From Phycisphaeraceae bacterium (GTDB lineage Bacteria > Planctomycetota > Phycisphaerae > Phycisphaerales > UBA1924): DNA of 64,000 nucleotides. The stretch covers positions 61,323 through 125,322 of the forward strand of contig RECQ01000042.1 in assembly GCA_007693965.1 (NCBI GenBank). Reading direction: 5' to 3'. The position numbers were made by a program, and so were the translations under genes. Below are positions 36,292-45,061 of this stretch, piece by piece (positions within the stretch are counted from its first letter, which is position 1; the number at the start of each line of letters is the position of its first letter). Below the pieces are notes generated by a model that was given only the letters and a program-made list of their open reading frames with translations, was not told where the DNA came from and ran no database searches.

Positions 36292-37311
36292 TCATTCTTT
36301 GTCGTCGCCCCGACGGGACGGAGAAAGAATCCTTGGCCCCGACGCTCCCGGCTCATGCCAAGCGCGCCAGAATCTGAGCGACTCCGGTTTCTTCATGTGC
36401 GCACGAGCACGAACGATGACTTTTCCATCGTCCGCGACAAGACGCCATGAGATTTCATCCCCCCGCGTGGGAAGGTGAAGGAACAGGACAGCCTCGGGCC
36501 ACGCGACCTCCCGTTCACTGAACCAGGACTTCGCCGCGATTCTCCCGGAGGCGGCGTGCACCCGGGGGATCCCCGCAAGGAGCAAGAACGGCAGCAACAC
36601 ACACAGCGTGATGGCGCTGTACACCAGCCACGACGGCAATGCCAGATCGGCTCGCACAAGAACCAGCGCGCTCATACCCAGCATCACCGCTGCGACAATG
36701 CACACCACCACGATGTCCTGAGCGCCGCCCGTCCATACCCACTTCCGAGGCGGAGTTTCCGGGATTCGATCCACGCATTCGAGCATCCGACCGATCCGGC
36801 TTTCGCGCTGAGAGTAAACGATCGAACGAGCTGGCGTCAGTCCAATCTGCCTGTAGCATGCCTCCCATCGCTGACGGTCGAACTTTGTGCGCTGGAGCAA
36901 TCGCCATCGCGAACCATTGATGGTTATTCGATACGCGAGCGTATCGATCTCGGCGCCTCGTGATGGGTCATCCTCGTCGGCGAGTATCTGGATTTTTCGC
37001 TTCAGAGTTGGAACATCTCGACGGGCGATGGAGTGCGCCATCATCGAGATGGCGAGACAACCCAGAAGAGACACAATTACAATCGCGGATAGCACGAGTG
37101 ATGCGAGCAGCGCCGGATCCAGACGAAGCACCCAGCCAGGCACGACCGGCTCCCATGACTCGAGCCATGGCGCGAGACTGAAGGCGGCGGCGCCAGGCAG
37201 GATGACAGCGCCCAGCAGCACAAAGTAAATTCCTGATCCGGCATCCGTCCTGACGTGGGCCCACGAAGGTTCAGAGTCGCTCTCAACGCTCTTGATGCCC
37301 GCGATCATCAT
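36292..37311 (-). CDS. Membrane protein of an unnamed four-member family (member B), 339 aa
   Basis: Function unknown. It has two hydrophobic pairs (GIYFVLLGAVILPGAAAF and LLASLVLSAIVIVSLLGCLA; then IVVVCIVAAVMLGMSALVLV and LVYSAITLCVLLPFLLLAG). Between them lies a cytoplasmic block with FDRQRWEACYRQIGLTPARSIV. After the second pair comes ASGR and a beta-rich end block with WPEAVLFLHLP and LRFWRAW. This matches the genes at 32093, 40254 and 41264. The frame is open to 37494, but ATG 37311 has GAGGA 8 nt upstream. Degenerate family G repeats lie on both sides. Confidence 0.65.
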   Translation of the reverse strand: MMIAGIKSVESDSEPSWAHVRTDAGSGIYFVLLGAVILPGAAAFSLAPWLESWEPVVPGWVLRLDPALLASLVLSAIVIVSLLGCLAISMMAHSIARRDVPTLKRKIQILADEDDPSRGAEIDTLAYRITINGSRWRLLQRTKFDRQRWEACYRQIGLTPARSIVYSQRESRIGRMLECVDRIPETPPRKWVWTGGAQDIVVVCIVAAVMLGMSALVLVRADLALPSWLVYSAITLCVLLPFLLLAGIPRVHAASGRIAAKSWFSEREVAWPEAVLFLHLPTRGDEISWRLVADDGKVIVRARAHMKKPESLRFWRAWHEPGASGPRILSPSRRGDDKE

Positions 37312-37450
37312 CGGGTCGTCCTCAAGTGGTCGAAACGCAGTGTTGTGAACGACATCTCCTTGTTGCATGATATCCGGAGGGTCCGTCGCTGGGATGTCCT
37401 GCCAATCCAGTCCGAAGACAATCTGCTCGCTGTCTTCATTCGGTCGCCCC

Positions 37451-37590
37451 TTCACCCCTCCGGGGTGACGTCCACAAGGGGCGAGCCCATCCACGGGTTG
37501 CGCTTCGTCCGACGAACGCGTGCTTCGCCCGCGTGTTCGTCGGACTCCGCTTCACCCGTGGCGACAGCCCAGCGCCCCGTTGGGGCGTCG
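37451..37590 (+). repeat. Family G element, forward copy 1 (140 bp)
   Basis: It holds three nested hairpins in order: CACCCCTCCGGGGTG; a long one with arms CCACGGGTTGCGCTTCGTCC and CGGACTCCGCTTCACCCGTGG; and GCGCCCCGTTGGGGCG. The same order and words recur at 40079-40215. The rest of the 394-base gap between the divergent genes at 37311 and 37706 shows nothing else. Confidence 0.9.
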
Positions 37591-37705
37591 AGAAGTCGAC
37601 GCCGACCGGTGAAGCCATGCGACGCGAGCGTGCGGCTTCTCCCTCATCGCCGTTCACGATTGCGGCGCCCGCCCGCATCCCCTACCGTCAGCGCGATCCC
37701 CAATC

Positions 37706-39751
37706 GTGGAGCTTTCTCGCTTGACTGCGACCGACACACCACGCACGCATCGCGATCCGTGGCTGCTCGCCGCGGGGCTGGCGCTGCTGGTCGTGCTGGT
37801 CTTCGGGCGCAATGTCGGCCACGACATTCTCAACTGGGACGACCGCTTTCATCTGCACGACAACGCGCGCCTCGCGCCCGGCGAGCCGGGCCGCTTCTCG
37901 CACTTCTGGCGGGATCAGCACGGCGATCTCTACATCCCCATCAGCTACAACGCCTATGCGCTCCAGGTCGGCCTTTCCGAATCACTCCGCGGCGGGCCGG
38001 CGCTCGACACGCTCGATCCGCGGATTTTCCACTCCGTGTCGATCCTGCTGCACGCGATCACGGTTCTTCTCGTCTTCGTGACGCTGCGCCGGCTGGTGGA
38101 TTCGCCGCACGCCGCGGCGATCGGGGCGGCGCTCTTCGCGGTCCATCCGCTGCAGGTCGAGACGGTCGCGTGGATCTCCGAGCAGCGGGGGCAGCTTGCG
38201 CTGCTCTTTTCGTGCCTTGCGACCCTGCTCTATATCCATGCGGCGCAGGGGTCTGCGAGTCTGTCCCGGCGCCTGCGCTGGTGGGCGCCGGCGACGGTCG
38301 CCTTTGCGCTGGCGCTGCTCTCGAAGCCTTCCGCCGCCGCGGCGCCGCTGGTTGTGATCGCAATCGACCTCTTCATCCTGCGCAGCGACTGGCGGCGCAC
38401 GCTGATGATGACAGCGCCGTGGCTGGCGCTTGCGGCGGGGGCGGCGCTGCTCACCAGCGCTCTGCAGGACGCCGAGCAGCACAAGGCCGCGGCGGCGCTG
38501 TGGATCCGCCCGCTCGTCGCGCTCGATGCGCTGGGTTTTTACCTGTGGAAACTCTTCGTGCCCATCGGCCTCGCGCCGGACCACGGGCGCACGCCGGAGT
38601 TTGTCGCGGCGATGGGGTGGCGGCAGTTTTACTGGGCGATCCCGATCGCGCTCGCGGGGGCGCTGGTCGTTGTGAAGCGACTGCGCCCGTGCTTCGGGCC
38701 CTTCGCCGTGTACGCCGCGGGGGTGGCGCCGGTGCTGGGGCTGGTGAGCTTCCATCACCAGGAAATCTCGACGGTCGCCGACCGCTACGCGGCGCTTGCG
38801 CTGCTCGGCCCTGCGATCGGGGCGGCGATGCTGCTCGATCGCTCTTCCGACAAGGCGCGGCGGCCGTGGAAGATGGGCGCGACGCTCCTCCTCGTCGCGC
38901 TGGCGGCGCTCAGCTTCCGCCAGTCGGCCCACTGGCGCGACGACATCACGCTCTTCACGCACAACATCGAGGTGAACCCCCGCAGCGGGCTGGCGCACAA
39001 CAACATCGGCTTTGCCCTGCTCGAACGGGACAGGCCGCGCGAGGCGATCGCCCATTTCGACGCCGCCCTCGAGATCGACGCGAACACCGCCCACGCGCGC
39101 ACCAACCTGGGCATGGCCCACCGCGACCTCGGCGACCTCGACGCCGCGGCGGGACACCTGCGGGCTGCGCTGGATTCGCGCCCGCACGATCGGCGTGCGC
39201 TGAACGCGCTGGGCGTCATCGCGGCCCAGCGCGGCAATCTGGCCGAGTCCGAACGCCTGCTCCAGCGCGCGATCGAGGCCGACCCCGAGAGCGCCGACGC
39301 CCACGCCAACCTGGCGCTCACGCTCCAACGCCGCGGCCGGATGCAGGAAGCGCTTGACCTCTATGAAACGGCGATCCACTTCCAGCCCCGGCATGTGGAG
39401 GCGAATTTCAATCTTGGCCTCGCGCTCGAAGCGCTGGGCCGGCGCGAAGAGGCGATGGAGCGATGGCGCCTTGCCGCGGAAATCGAACCCGGCCTGCGCC
39501 AGGCCCACCACCGCCTCGGCATGGCCCACCTCGCCCGCGGCGAGCACGACGAGGCGGCGACGCGGTTTCGGACCATCATCGAGCTCGACCCTGCTGACGC
39601 GGGGGCGTGGAACAACCTGGGCATGGCGCTGGCGCTCGCGGGGCGCACCGAGGAGGCCATCGAGGCGTTCCGCGAAGCGGTGCGATTGGCGCCGGAATTG
39701 GAGGAGGCGCGGGAGAATCTGCGGGCGGCGGAGGAGATGCTTGGGTTGTGA
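37706..39751 (+). CDS. TMTC-like membrane protein with C-terminal TPR repeats, 681 aa
   Basis: The N-terminal 410 residues hold about 10-11 membrane helices in the style of GT-C glycosyltransferases. The first luminal loop has the acidic motif NWDDRFHLHDNARL. Later loops HPLQVETVAWISEQRGQLALL and HQEISTVADRYAALAL are typical of the TMTC/DUF1736 group. From about residue 420 to the end come about seven TPR units (for example SGLAHNNIGFALLERDRPREAIAHF). The group transfers sugars, in animals mannose onto proteins; the bacterial substrate is unknown. The GTG at 37706 is used, without a clear ribosome site. Family G repeats lie on both sides. Confidence 0.82.
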   Translation: MELSRLTATDTPRTHRDPWLLAAGLALLVVLVFGRNVGHDILNWDDRFHLHDNARLAPGEPGRFSHFWRDQHGDLYIPISYNAYALQVGLSESLRGGPALDTLDPRIFHSVSILLHAITVLLVFVTLRRLVDSPHAAAIGAALFAVHPLQVETVAWISEQRGQLALLFSCLATLLYIHAAQGSASLSRRLRWWAPATVAFALALLSKPSAAAAPLVVIAIDLFILRSDWRRTLMMTAPWLALAAGAALLTSALQDAEQHKAAAALWIRPLVALDALGFYLWKLFVPIGLAPDHGRTPEFVAAMGWRQFYWAIPIALAGALVVVKRLRPCFGPFAVYAAGVAPVLGLVSFHHQEISTVADRYAALALLGPAIGAAMLLDRSSDKARRPWKMGATLLLVALAALSFRQSAHWRDDITLFTHNIEVNPRSGLAHNNIGFALLERDRPREAIAHFDAALEIDANTAHARTNLGMAHRDLGDLDAAAGHLRAALDSRPHDRRALNALGVIAAQRGNLAESERLLQRAIEADPESADAHANLALTLQRRGRMQEALDLYETAIHFQPRHVEANFNLGLALEALGRREEAMERWRLAAEIEPGLRQAHHRLGMAHLARGEHDEAATRFRTIIELDPADAGAWNNLGMALALAGRTEEAIEAFREAVRLAPELEEARENLRAAEEMLGL

Positions 39752-39784
39752 GTGGGTGAGCGGGTGAGGGGGTGAGCGGGTGAT
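39750..39784. repeat. Tandem GAGTGGGT-word repeat, family D copy 2
   Basis: GTGAGTGGGTGAGCGGGTGA and similar words run directly from the TPR gene stop codon. It matches the tract at 2517, also placed at a stop codon. Confidence 0.8.
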
Positions 39785-39922
39785 GGAATGTTGGAGCGCC
39801 TCGGTCACGATATTTCACGGACTGTGGTTGAATCGATGCGCGCGGCGTGCGCGCGAACGCTTCGCGGACGCGGTCTGCTTGTCAGAGCATTTGTCATATC
39901 GCTATCCAGTTTGCTCGCAACA

Positions 39923-40026
39923 CCGCCCCGCAGGGGCGCGGGCGTGTCGCCACGGGTGGAGTCCGCCCCTGGCGGATGGAACCCGTGGGATGATGTCATA
40001 CACCGGAACCACCCCGGAGGGGTGGA
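39923..40026 (-). repeat. Family G element, reverse copy
   Basis: CGCCCCGCAGGGGCG, then GCCACGGGTGGAGTCCGCC...GGCGGATGGAACCCGTGG, then CACCCCGGAGGGGTG appear in the order expected for the reverse complement of the forward copies. With the next copy it forms a palindrome spanning about 290 bp. Confidence 0.8.
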
Positions 40027-40078
40027 GGAGGCGCCGTTCATGCGCCGTATACGAGATATCGAGCTGATCTGCGATTCC

Positions 40079-40215
40079 TTCACCCCTCCGGGGTGATGTC
40101 CACATGGAGCGAGTTCATGCACGGGTTGCGCTTCGTCCGACGAGCGCGGGCTTCGCCCGCGCGTTTGTCGGACTCCGCTTCACCCGTGGCGACACGCCGG
40201 CGCCCCTGCGGGGCG
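40079..40215 (+). repeat. Family G element, forward copy 2 (137 bp)
   Basis: It aligns end to end with 37451-37590, including the long arms CACGGGTTGCGCTTCGTCCG and CGGACTCCGCTTCACCCGTG. The 502-base gap between the TPR gene and the convergent membrane gene holds only these repeats. Confidence 0.9.
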
Positions 40216-40253
40216 ATGAGGCTGCAAATGGGATTGGAACAAGCTGAAACACA

Positions 40254-41267
40254 TCAGGACTGCTCAAGTATCGGCGGCGCCGGCGGGCCGGAACGCGTCC
40301 AGAGCAGCCAGAGTCGAAAGAGCTGCCAGTCGTCATCGCGGCTTGCCTCTCCGAAATACAGATTGGTCTGTTCGTCCACCACGAGGCATCGTTTCGGCGA
40401 CCCCTCGCGGTCGATCTCGAGAATCAGAGCGGCGTCTTCATACGTGCGTTCGTGGCGGCGCCAGAGTCGGCGCCGCTGGATGCGTCCAGGCGCGACAAGA
40501 TGGCGAGGTGCGAGGATCGCCATACCGACGAACGGTATCACGGACATCGTGAACGATGCGGAAGTCCACAGTGCGTTCGACAGATTCCCGGTCACAGCGA
40601 GTATCACCGCCGCAGGGAGTACGGCCAGAAACACGATGACGAAGAGCGTCGAGACCAGCACAGAACGCACCGTCCAGGCAGTATCGAGCCTTCCCGGCTC
40701 CTCGACCTCGCCCTGCGAGCCCGCGGAGAGCTCCGCACACTGATAAATGTACTTATCCACCGCTTCGGGATCCGGCGCGACGACGATCGCGCGAGGAGGG
40801 ACCATCCCGAACTTTTCGTACATGCCGCGCCAACTCTTGTAGTCAAGCTGGTATTGACCGCTCGAGGGCGTCCGCCCGCCCCGGATGCCGATGGAGAAGG
40901 CGAGCTCGTGCCGCCGCGCCGTGTCATTCTCGCTCGCGAACCAGGCGGCCTCGATCGACTGGATCCTGCATTCACTGCAGCGATGAAAATTCGCGTGCCA
41001 CTTCCGCGCCATGCTGACCAGAGCCGTCGCGAGCACCCCGAGGGCGATGCCGATCGCCGCGAAACTCGCCGTGAATGGCCAGGAGGGGAGAAACCCGAGC
41101 GACATCGCAGCGCCGCTCAGCGGAATCAGAATCAATGCGAGCGCCATTCCGACAGGCAGGAGGAGGCGGGAGCACTTCCAGTCGAAATCATCGGGGATGA
41201 CGCCGATCCACTCGACTCGGTCGATCGCGTGCGATGGGGCCGCCTCAAGCTCCGAAGGCAGACTCAT
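40254..41267 (-). CDS. Membrane protein of an unnamed four-member family (member C), 337 aa
   Basis: Function unknown. It has two hydrophobic pairs (LLLPVGMALALILIPLSGAA and FTASFAAIGIALGVLATALV; then VLVSTLFVIVFLAVLPAAVI and a following span). A cytoplasmic block carries LDYKSWRGMYEKFGMVPPRAIVV. The end block starts VAPGR, continues DAALILEIDREGSP and finishes FRLWLLWTRSGPPAPPI. It is most similar to the next gene upstream, whose TGA stop overlaps this ATG as ATGA, so translation is coupled. Both lie behind gdhA. Confidence 0.72.
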   Translation of the reverse strand: MSLPSELEAAPSHAIDRVEWIGVIPDDFDWKCSRLLLPVGMALALILIPLSGAAMSLGFLPSWPFTASFAAIGIALGVLATALVSMARKWHANFHRCSECRIQSIEAAWFASENDTARRHELAFSIGIRGGRTPSSGQYQLDYKSWRGMYEKFGMVPPRAIVVAPDPEAVDKYIYQCAELSAGSQGEVEEPGRLDTAWTVRSVLVSTLFVIVFLAVLPAAVILAVTGNLSNALWTSASFTMSVIPFVGMAILAPRHLVAPGRIQRRRLWRRHERTYEDAALILEIDREGSPKRCLVVDEQTNLYFGEASRDDDWQLFRLWLLWTRSGPPAPPILEQS

Positions 41268-42265
41268 TGACCGGCCCCCGAGGGAACCGGACCCGGTTCG
41301 AAAATCGGCGGCGCCGGCGGGCCGTCGAAATTCCAGAGCGTCCAGAGCCGGGCGAGTTGCTTGTCGCGGAGTGAACACGGCGCCAGATGGATGAGCGCTC
41401 CGCTCTCACTGTAGACATCGCACCTGTACTGACCATGCGTCCGATGCAGGATCATGACAGATTCGTCCGCACGGACTTCCCACTGGGTTCTGAGGCCTCT
41501 GCACGCGAACCGTCCCGGCGCGATCAGGAGACATATCGGGCCAACGCCATAATTATGAATCAGCTTTGCGAGCAGGATCAGGACAGCCACACCGTTTATC
41601 CATACAAGCCAGATCGGTAAATCTCTGGTCAACCACATCATCACAAACGCCGCTATGAGCACCAGGTTGACAGCAATGCCGATGGCAATGCCGCAGATCG
41701 AGCCGATCCGGCCCATGCGAAGATGCTCCGGCTCCACGAATTCCGTACGGGGGCCGGCGTTCTGCAGCAGCGGCAGCAGCGGCGCAGTGTCCGAGAGCAG
41801 CAGCAGCGTTCGAGGAGGCGTCAGGCCGGACGTTTCGTACACTTCCCGCCACGCCGGATAGTCGAACTGATGCTCATCCCACAGCGTCGTCTGCTTCCCG
41901 TCAGTCGCGATTGTGAACGCGATTTCGTGGATCCTCTCATCGTCGCAGCGTTCGCCTCGCGGCCGGATGCTGCTCAAGAGCTCATGGGTGTCAGCCAGGC
42001 GATCACGGGCCTCCCGCTGCATCAGCTGCCGGATCTCCACACCCCGCAGGAGCGGAAACATGGACAGAAACGACAACCCAGCCAGCACGCCCATCATCCA
42101 TGAGAATTCCCGATCGACGATCAACAGCGCTGCGACGCCGAGCACGCTCGGGAGGAGCAATGACAACGCAATGACGGCGACTCGCATTGATCGGCCCTGC
42201 GGCTCGACGCGCACCCACAGCGGCGAGACCGCGCTCGTCGATGCTACGCCTTCTGAATCTCCCAC
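41264..42265 (-). CDS. Membrane protein of an unnamed four-member family (member D), 333 aa
   Basis: Function unknown. Hydrophobic pairs are VAVIALSLLLPSVLGVAALL with WMMGVLAGLSFLSMFPLL, and ICGIAIGIAVNLVLIAAFVM with a following span. The shared block is FDYPAWREVYETSGLTPPRTLLLL, and the end block starts IAPGR and ends LARLWTLWNFDGPPAPPIF. The GTG at 42265 has GGAGG 8 nt upstream and lies 21 nt after the gdhA stop; the ATG at 42187 would drop the first 26 residues. It overlaps the next gene by ATGA. Tandem duplication with the gene at 40254 is likely. Confidence 0.72.
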   Translation of the reverse strand: MGDSEGVASTSAVSPLWVRVEPQGRSMRVAVIALSLLLPSVLGVAALLIVDREFSWMMGVLAGLSFLSMFPLLRGVEIRQLMQREARDRLADTHELLSSIRPRGERCDDERIHEIAFTIATDGKQTTLWDEHQFDYPAWREVYETSGLTPPRTLLLLSDTAPLLPLLQNAGPRTEFVEPEHLRMGRIGSICGIAIGIAVNLVLIAAFVMMWLTRDLPIWLVWINGVAVLILLAKLIHNYGVGPICLLIAPGRFACRGLRTQWEVRADESVMILHRTHGQYRCDVYSESGALIHLAPCSLRDKQLARLWTLWNFDGPPAPPIFEPGPVPSGAGQ

Positions 42266-42286
42266 AAGCGGCCCCTCCGCTGTCGA

Positions 42287-43675
42287 TCAGGGGAAGATCC
42301 CCCGCATCGCATACACCTTCCCGATCTGGTCCAGGGCCGCGATGTAGGCCGCGGTGCGCATGTCGCATTCGTAGCGGTGTTTGGCGAGCTGGGTGCGCCG
42401 GGCCGCCAGCACCATGTGCTTGTTCAGCTCTCGGTCGACTGTTTCGATGTCCCACGTCACGTTGGACTTGTTCTGCACCCATTCGAAGTAGCTGACCGTC
42501 ACGCCGCCGGCGTTGCAGAGGATGGCGGGGAGGATTTCGACGCCGTTCTTCATCAGGACCCGCTCGCCGGCGGGGGTGGTCGGGGCGTTGGCGCCCTCGG
42601 CGTAGTACTTGCAGTCGAGCCAGCCGGCCTTCTCCTCGTCGATCATCTGTTCGAGGGCGGCGGGGACGAAGAGATCGACCGTGGTGCGGTAGAACTCCTC
42701 TTCGCTGATGGCGTCGGCGCCGACGCCGGCCTTGACGCCGCCGTTGGTGGCGACGCCCTTGCCGAAGCCCGCCACGCCGCCGGTTTCGGCGCAGTGTTCG
42801 GCGAGCATCTGGGCGTCGATGCCCTTCTCGTTGTGGATGGCGCCGGTGTGGTCCATGACGGCGACGATGATGGCGCCGCGTTCGGCCAGGAGGCGCCCGA
42901 CCCACGAGCCCACGTTGCCGTAGCCGAGCACCGAGACGCGCATCCCCTCCAGCGGCGTGCCGAAGGCGGGGAGCATCTCGGCGACGACGTCGACGAGGCC
43001 CTGGCCGGTGGCCTTTTCGCGCCCGACCGAGCCGCCCATCTCGATGGGTTTGCCGGTGACGACGCGGAGGGAGTCGTGGCGCATGTTGGCGCCGGCGATG
43101 TTCTGGTAGGTGTCGGCGAACCACGCCATGACCTGCGAGTTGGTGCCCACATCGGGGGCGGGGATGTCGTGGTCGGGGCCGATGATGCTGGCGATTGCGG
43201 AGACGAAGCGGCGCGTGACGCGCATCAGCTCATCGCGATCGAGGGCGCGGGGGTCGCACTTGACGCCGCCCTTGCCGCCGCCGAATGGCACGCGGACGAG
43301 GGAGCACTTCATGGTCATCAGGGCCGAGAGCGCTTTCACATCGTCGAGGCTCACCTCGGGGTGAAAGCGAATGCCGCCCTTGTAGGGGCCGAGGGCGTTG
43401 TTGTGCTGCACCCGGTAGCCCTTGAAGAGCTTGTAGCTCCCGTCGTTCATTTTGACGGGGAAGTGGGCCATCACCTCGTTCTTTGGCTGGGCCAGGATGA
43501 GCTGCAGATGGTGCGGCAGCTCAAGAACCTCGGCGGCGGTGAGCACCGCGTCGATCGTCTGCAGGTAGAGGTTATTGGGATCGTGCGCCATCCCGAGCTC
43601 GTCAAAGACGTGCCCGGAGCGGTACGATTTGGTATTGGGTGTGTCGGTTGGAGCAGCGATCGTGGCCTTGGCCAT
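42287..43675 (-). CDS. gdhA: Glu/Leu/Phe/Val-type dehydrogenase (glutamate dehydrogenase), 462 aa
   Basis: It interconverts glutamate and 2-oxoglutarate with ammonia using NAD(P). The substrate domain holds GPYKGGIRFHP, the catalytic Lys in FGGGKGGVKCDP, and the active-site Asp in IPAPDVGTNSQVMAW. The nucleotide domain holds TGQGLVDVV and VSVLGYGNVGSW. The C-terminus has the typical CNAGGVTVSYFEWVQN. Length 462 lies between the 420- and 450-residue classes. GAGGTGAAAC precedes the ATG. It probably heads an operon with the two membrane genes downstream. A related amino acid dehydrogenase specificity cannot be excluded. Confidence 0.9.
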   Translation of the reverse strand: MAKATIAAPTDTPNTKSYRSGHVFDELGMAHDPNNLYLQTIDAVLTAAEVLELPHHLQLILAQPKNEVMAHFPVKMNDGSYKLFKGYRVQHNNALGPYKGGIRFHPEVSLDDVKALSALMTMKCSLVRVPFGGGKGGVKCDPRALDRDELMRVTRRFVSAIASIIGPDHDIPAPDVGTNSQVMAWFADTYQNIAGANMRHDSLRVVTGKPIEMGGSVGREKATGQGLVDVVAEMLPAFGTPLEGMRVSVLGYGNVGSWVGRLLAERGAIIVAVMDHTGAIHNEKGIDAQMLAEHCAETGGVAGFGKGVATNGGVKAGVGADAISEEEFYRTTVDLFVPAALEQMIDEEKAGWLDCKYYAEGANAPTTPAGERVLMKNGVEILPAILCNAGGVTVSYFEWVQNKSNVTWDIETVDRELNKHMVLAARRTQLAKHRYECDMRTAAYIAALDQIGKVYAMRGIFP

Positions 43676-43758
43676 AACAGTTTCACCTCGCCGGCGCCGC
43701 TCAGGTTTGATCGGCGTTCACTCCGGCGCAACGATTCGGGAAGATGGATGAAAAAAAC

Positions 43759-43775
43759 GACCAGCCACACTGGTC
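43759..43775. promoter_or_regulatory. Possible operator palindrome
   Basis: GACCAG-CCACA-CTGGTC is a perfect 6-bp dyad, and CGACC/AGGTCG extends it outward. It lies between the divergent gdhA and the gene at 43841. It could be a regulator site; no regulator gene is adjacent. Confidence 0.3.
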
Positions 43776-43840
43776 AGGTCGTACACACTTCGAAAAGGAC
43801 CGACGCCTCGCCGCTGGGCGGGACGGAGGTAGAGTAGACG

Positions 43841-44287
43841 ATGATACTGTACTTCGCGGGCGATCTCATCTGGGCGACGAAGATCAAGGGGGCGGCGGAC
43901 GCCATGGGCCTTCCCTGCCGCCCGGTGCGGTCGATTGAGATGCTCGACGCCCGCCTCGCCGACTCGCCCGTCAGCTCCCTGATCGTGGATCTGGACCATC
44001 CCGGCGAGGCTCTCGAGATGATCCGGCATGTCCGAGCGGAGGCCGCCGACGCCGAGGCGACGGGCCCCGAGAGCGGGGAGAAACTGGAGGGGGGCCTGCC
44101 GCCGGCCGGAGCCGGAGTTTCGTCCGGAAAGTCGCCCGGGCGCATCCGCATTGTCGCCTTCGGTCCGCACGTTGAGCGCGCCGTCCTGCAACAGGCGCGG
44201 GACGCCGGGGCGGACGATGTGCTTACCCGCGGCGCCTTCGACCACAACATGCCGGAAATCCTCACCAGCCTCGCCGGGCGCGGTTGA
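43841..44287 (+). CDS. Receiver-like hypothetical protein, 148 aa
   Basis: No known function. The fold looks like a degenerate response-regulator receiver: beta 1 MILYFAGDLI, an acidic strand end SSLIVDLDHPG where the phosphorylated Asp would lie, RIRIVAFGPHV for beta 4, and ARDAGADDVLTRGAF for beta 5 and the following turn. The Lys normally found in beta 5 is absent. A Gly/Pro-rich insert (about residues 75-95) breaks the middle. It is probably a pseudo-receiver. The ATG has GGAGGT 11 nt upstream and also TAGAGT 5 nt upstream. Confidence 0.6.
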   Translation: MILYFAGDLIWATKIKGAADAMGLPCRPVRSIEMLDARLADSPVSSLIVDLDHPGEALEMIRHVRAEAADAEATGPESGEKLEGGLPPAGAGVSSGKSPGRIRIVAFGPHVERAVLQQARDAGADDVLTRGAFDHNMPEILTSLAGRG

Positions 44288-44295
44288 GGAAGGAC

Positions 44296-45018
44296 TCAGT
44301 CGACATTGCGAGGGATTGTCTTGATGTCCTTGTCGAAGCCGGCGAGCACGATCGTGTCGCCGGTGTTGAGGCGGCTGCCGGGCACGGGAAGATCGACGAC
44401 CTCCTTCGCCTCATGCTTGCGCGCATCGGCTTTGCGGGTGTCGGCGGGGCCGATGTCGACCGCGTCGGAGCTTTTCCGCTTGATCGCCACCACAGTGACA
44501 TTGTGCTTGGTCCGAAGGTCGAGCTCGGAGAGCGTGGGCCCGATCCAGGCCTTGGGGGTCTTCACCTGAACAACGGCGTAGCCGGCGCCGAGCTCCACGT
44601 ACCGGAGCGCGTACGGAGCGAGCAGCAACTTATTCCAGCGATCGGCCGACTCCTCCTCGGGCTTCACCACAGCATCGGCGCCGATGCGCATCAGGATCTC
44701 TTCCTGCATGCTGGTGCGGGCGCGGGCGATGACGCGTTTGACATGCAGCGACCCTTTGAGCAGCGCGGTGGTGAGGGCGTTGGCCTCGAAGTTCTGCCCG
44801 ATGCCGACGATGGCGCAGTCCACCTGGTCGATGCCCTGAAGCTTGAGGGCGGCCTCGTCGGTGGAGTCGAGGGCGATGGCCAGCGTCACCCGGTCGCGCA
44901 GCTCTTCGACGATGTTGCGGTCCCTGTCGATGGCGATGACTTCGGCGCCGGCCCAGGCGAGCTGCCCCGCCAGCCGCGAACCGAACCGTCCGAGCCCGAT
45001 GACTGCGAAAGTGTCCAT
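44296..45018 (-). CDS. ktrA: KtrA/TrkA-type potassium uptake regulator, 240 aa
   Basis: The cytoplasmic RCK subunit that gates a K+ channel partner. The RCK_N Rossmann domain starts FAVIGLGRFGSRLAGQL and has AIDRDRNIVEEL after beta 2. An RCK_C domain follows (about 135-235), including VTVVAIKRKSS and TGDTIVLAGFDKDI near the end. An insert rich in Lys, Asp and Ala (residues 185-205) sits between. GGAGGTAG lies upstream of the ATG. It follows ktrB by 43 nt on the same strand, so both subunits are encoded together. Confidence 0.9.
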   Translation of the reverse strand: MDTFAVIGLGRFGSRLAGQLAWAGAEVIAIDRDRNIVEELRDRVTLAIALDSTDEAALKLQGIDQVDCAIVGIGQNFEANALTTALLKGSLHVKRVIARARTSMQEEILMRIGADAVVKPEEESADRWNKLLLAPYALRYVELGAGYAVVQVKTPKAWIGPTLSELDLRTKHNVTVVAIKRKSSDAVDIGPADTRKADARKHEAKEVVDLPVPGSRLNTGDTIVLAGFDKDIKTIPRNVD

Positions 45019-45061
45019 ACGGCTGACAGGCTACCTCCATGCCCATTGGGTTGCCCGAGGG

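Noticed and set aside
37451..40215. An insertion sequence bounded by family G copies
   Set aside because: No transposase, no target-site duplication and no matching ends; only the repeat layout is unusual.
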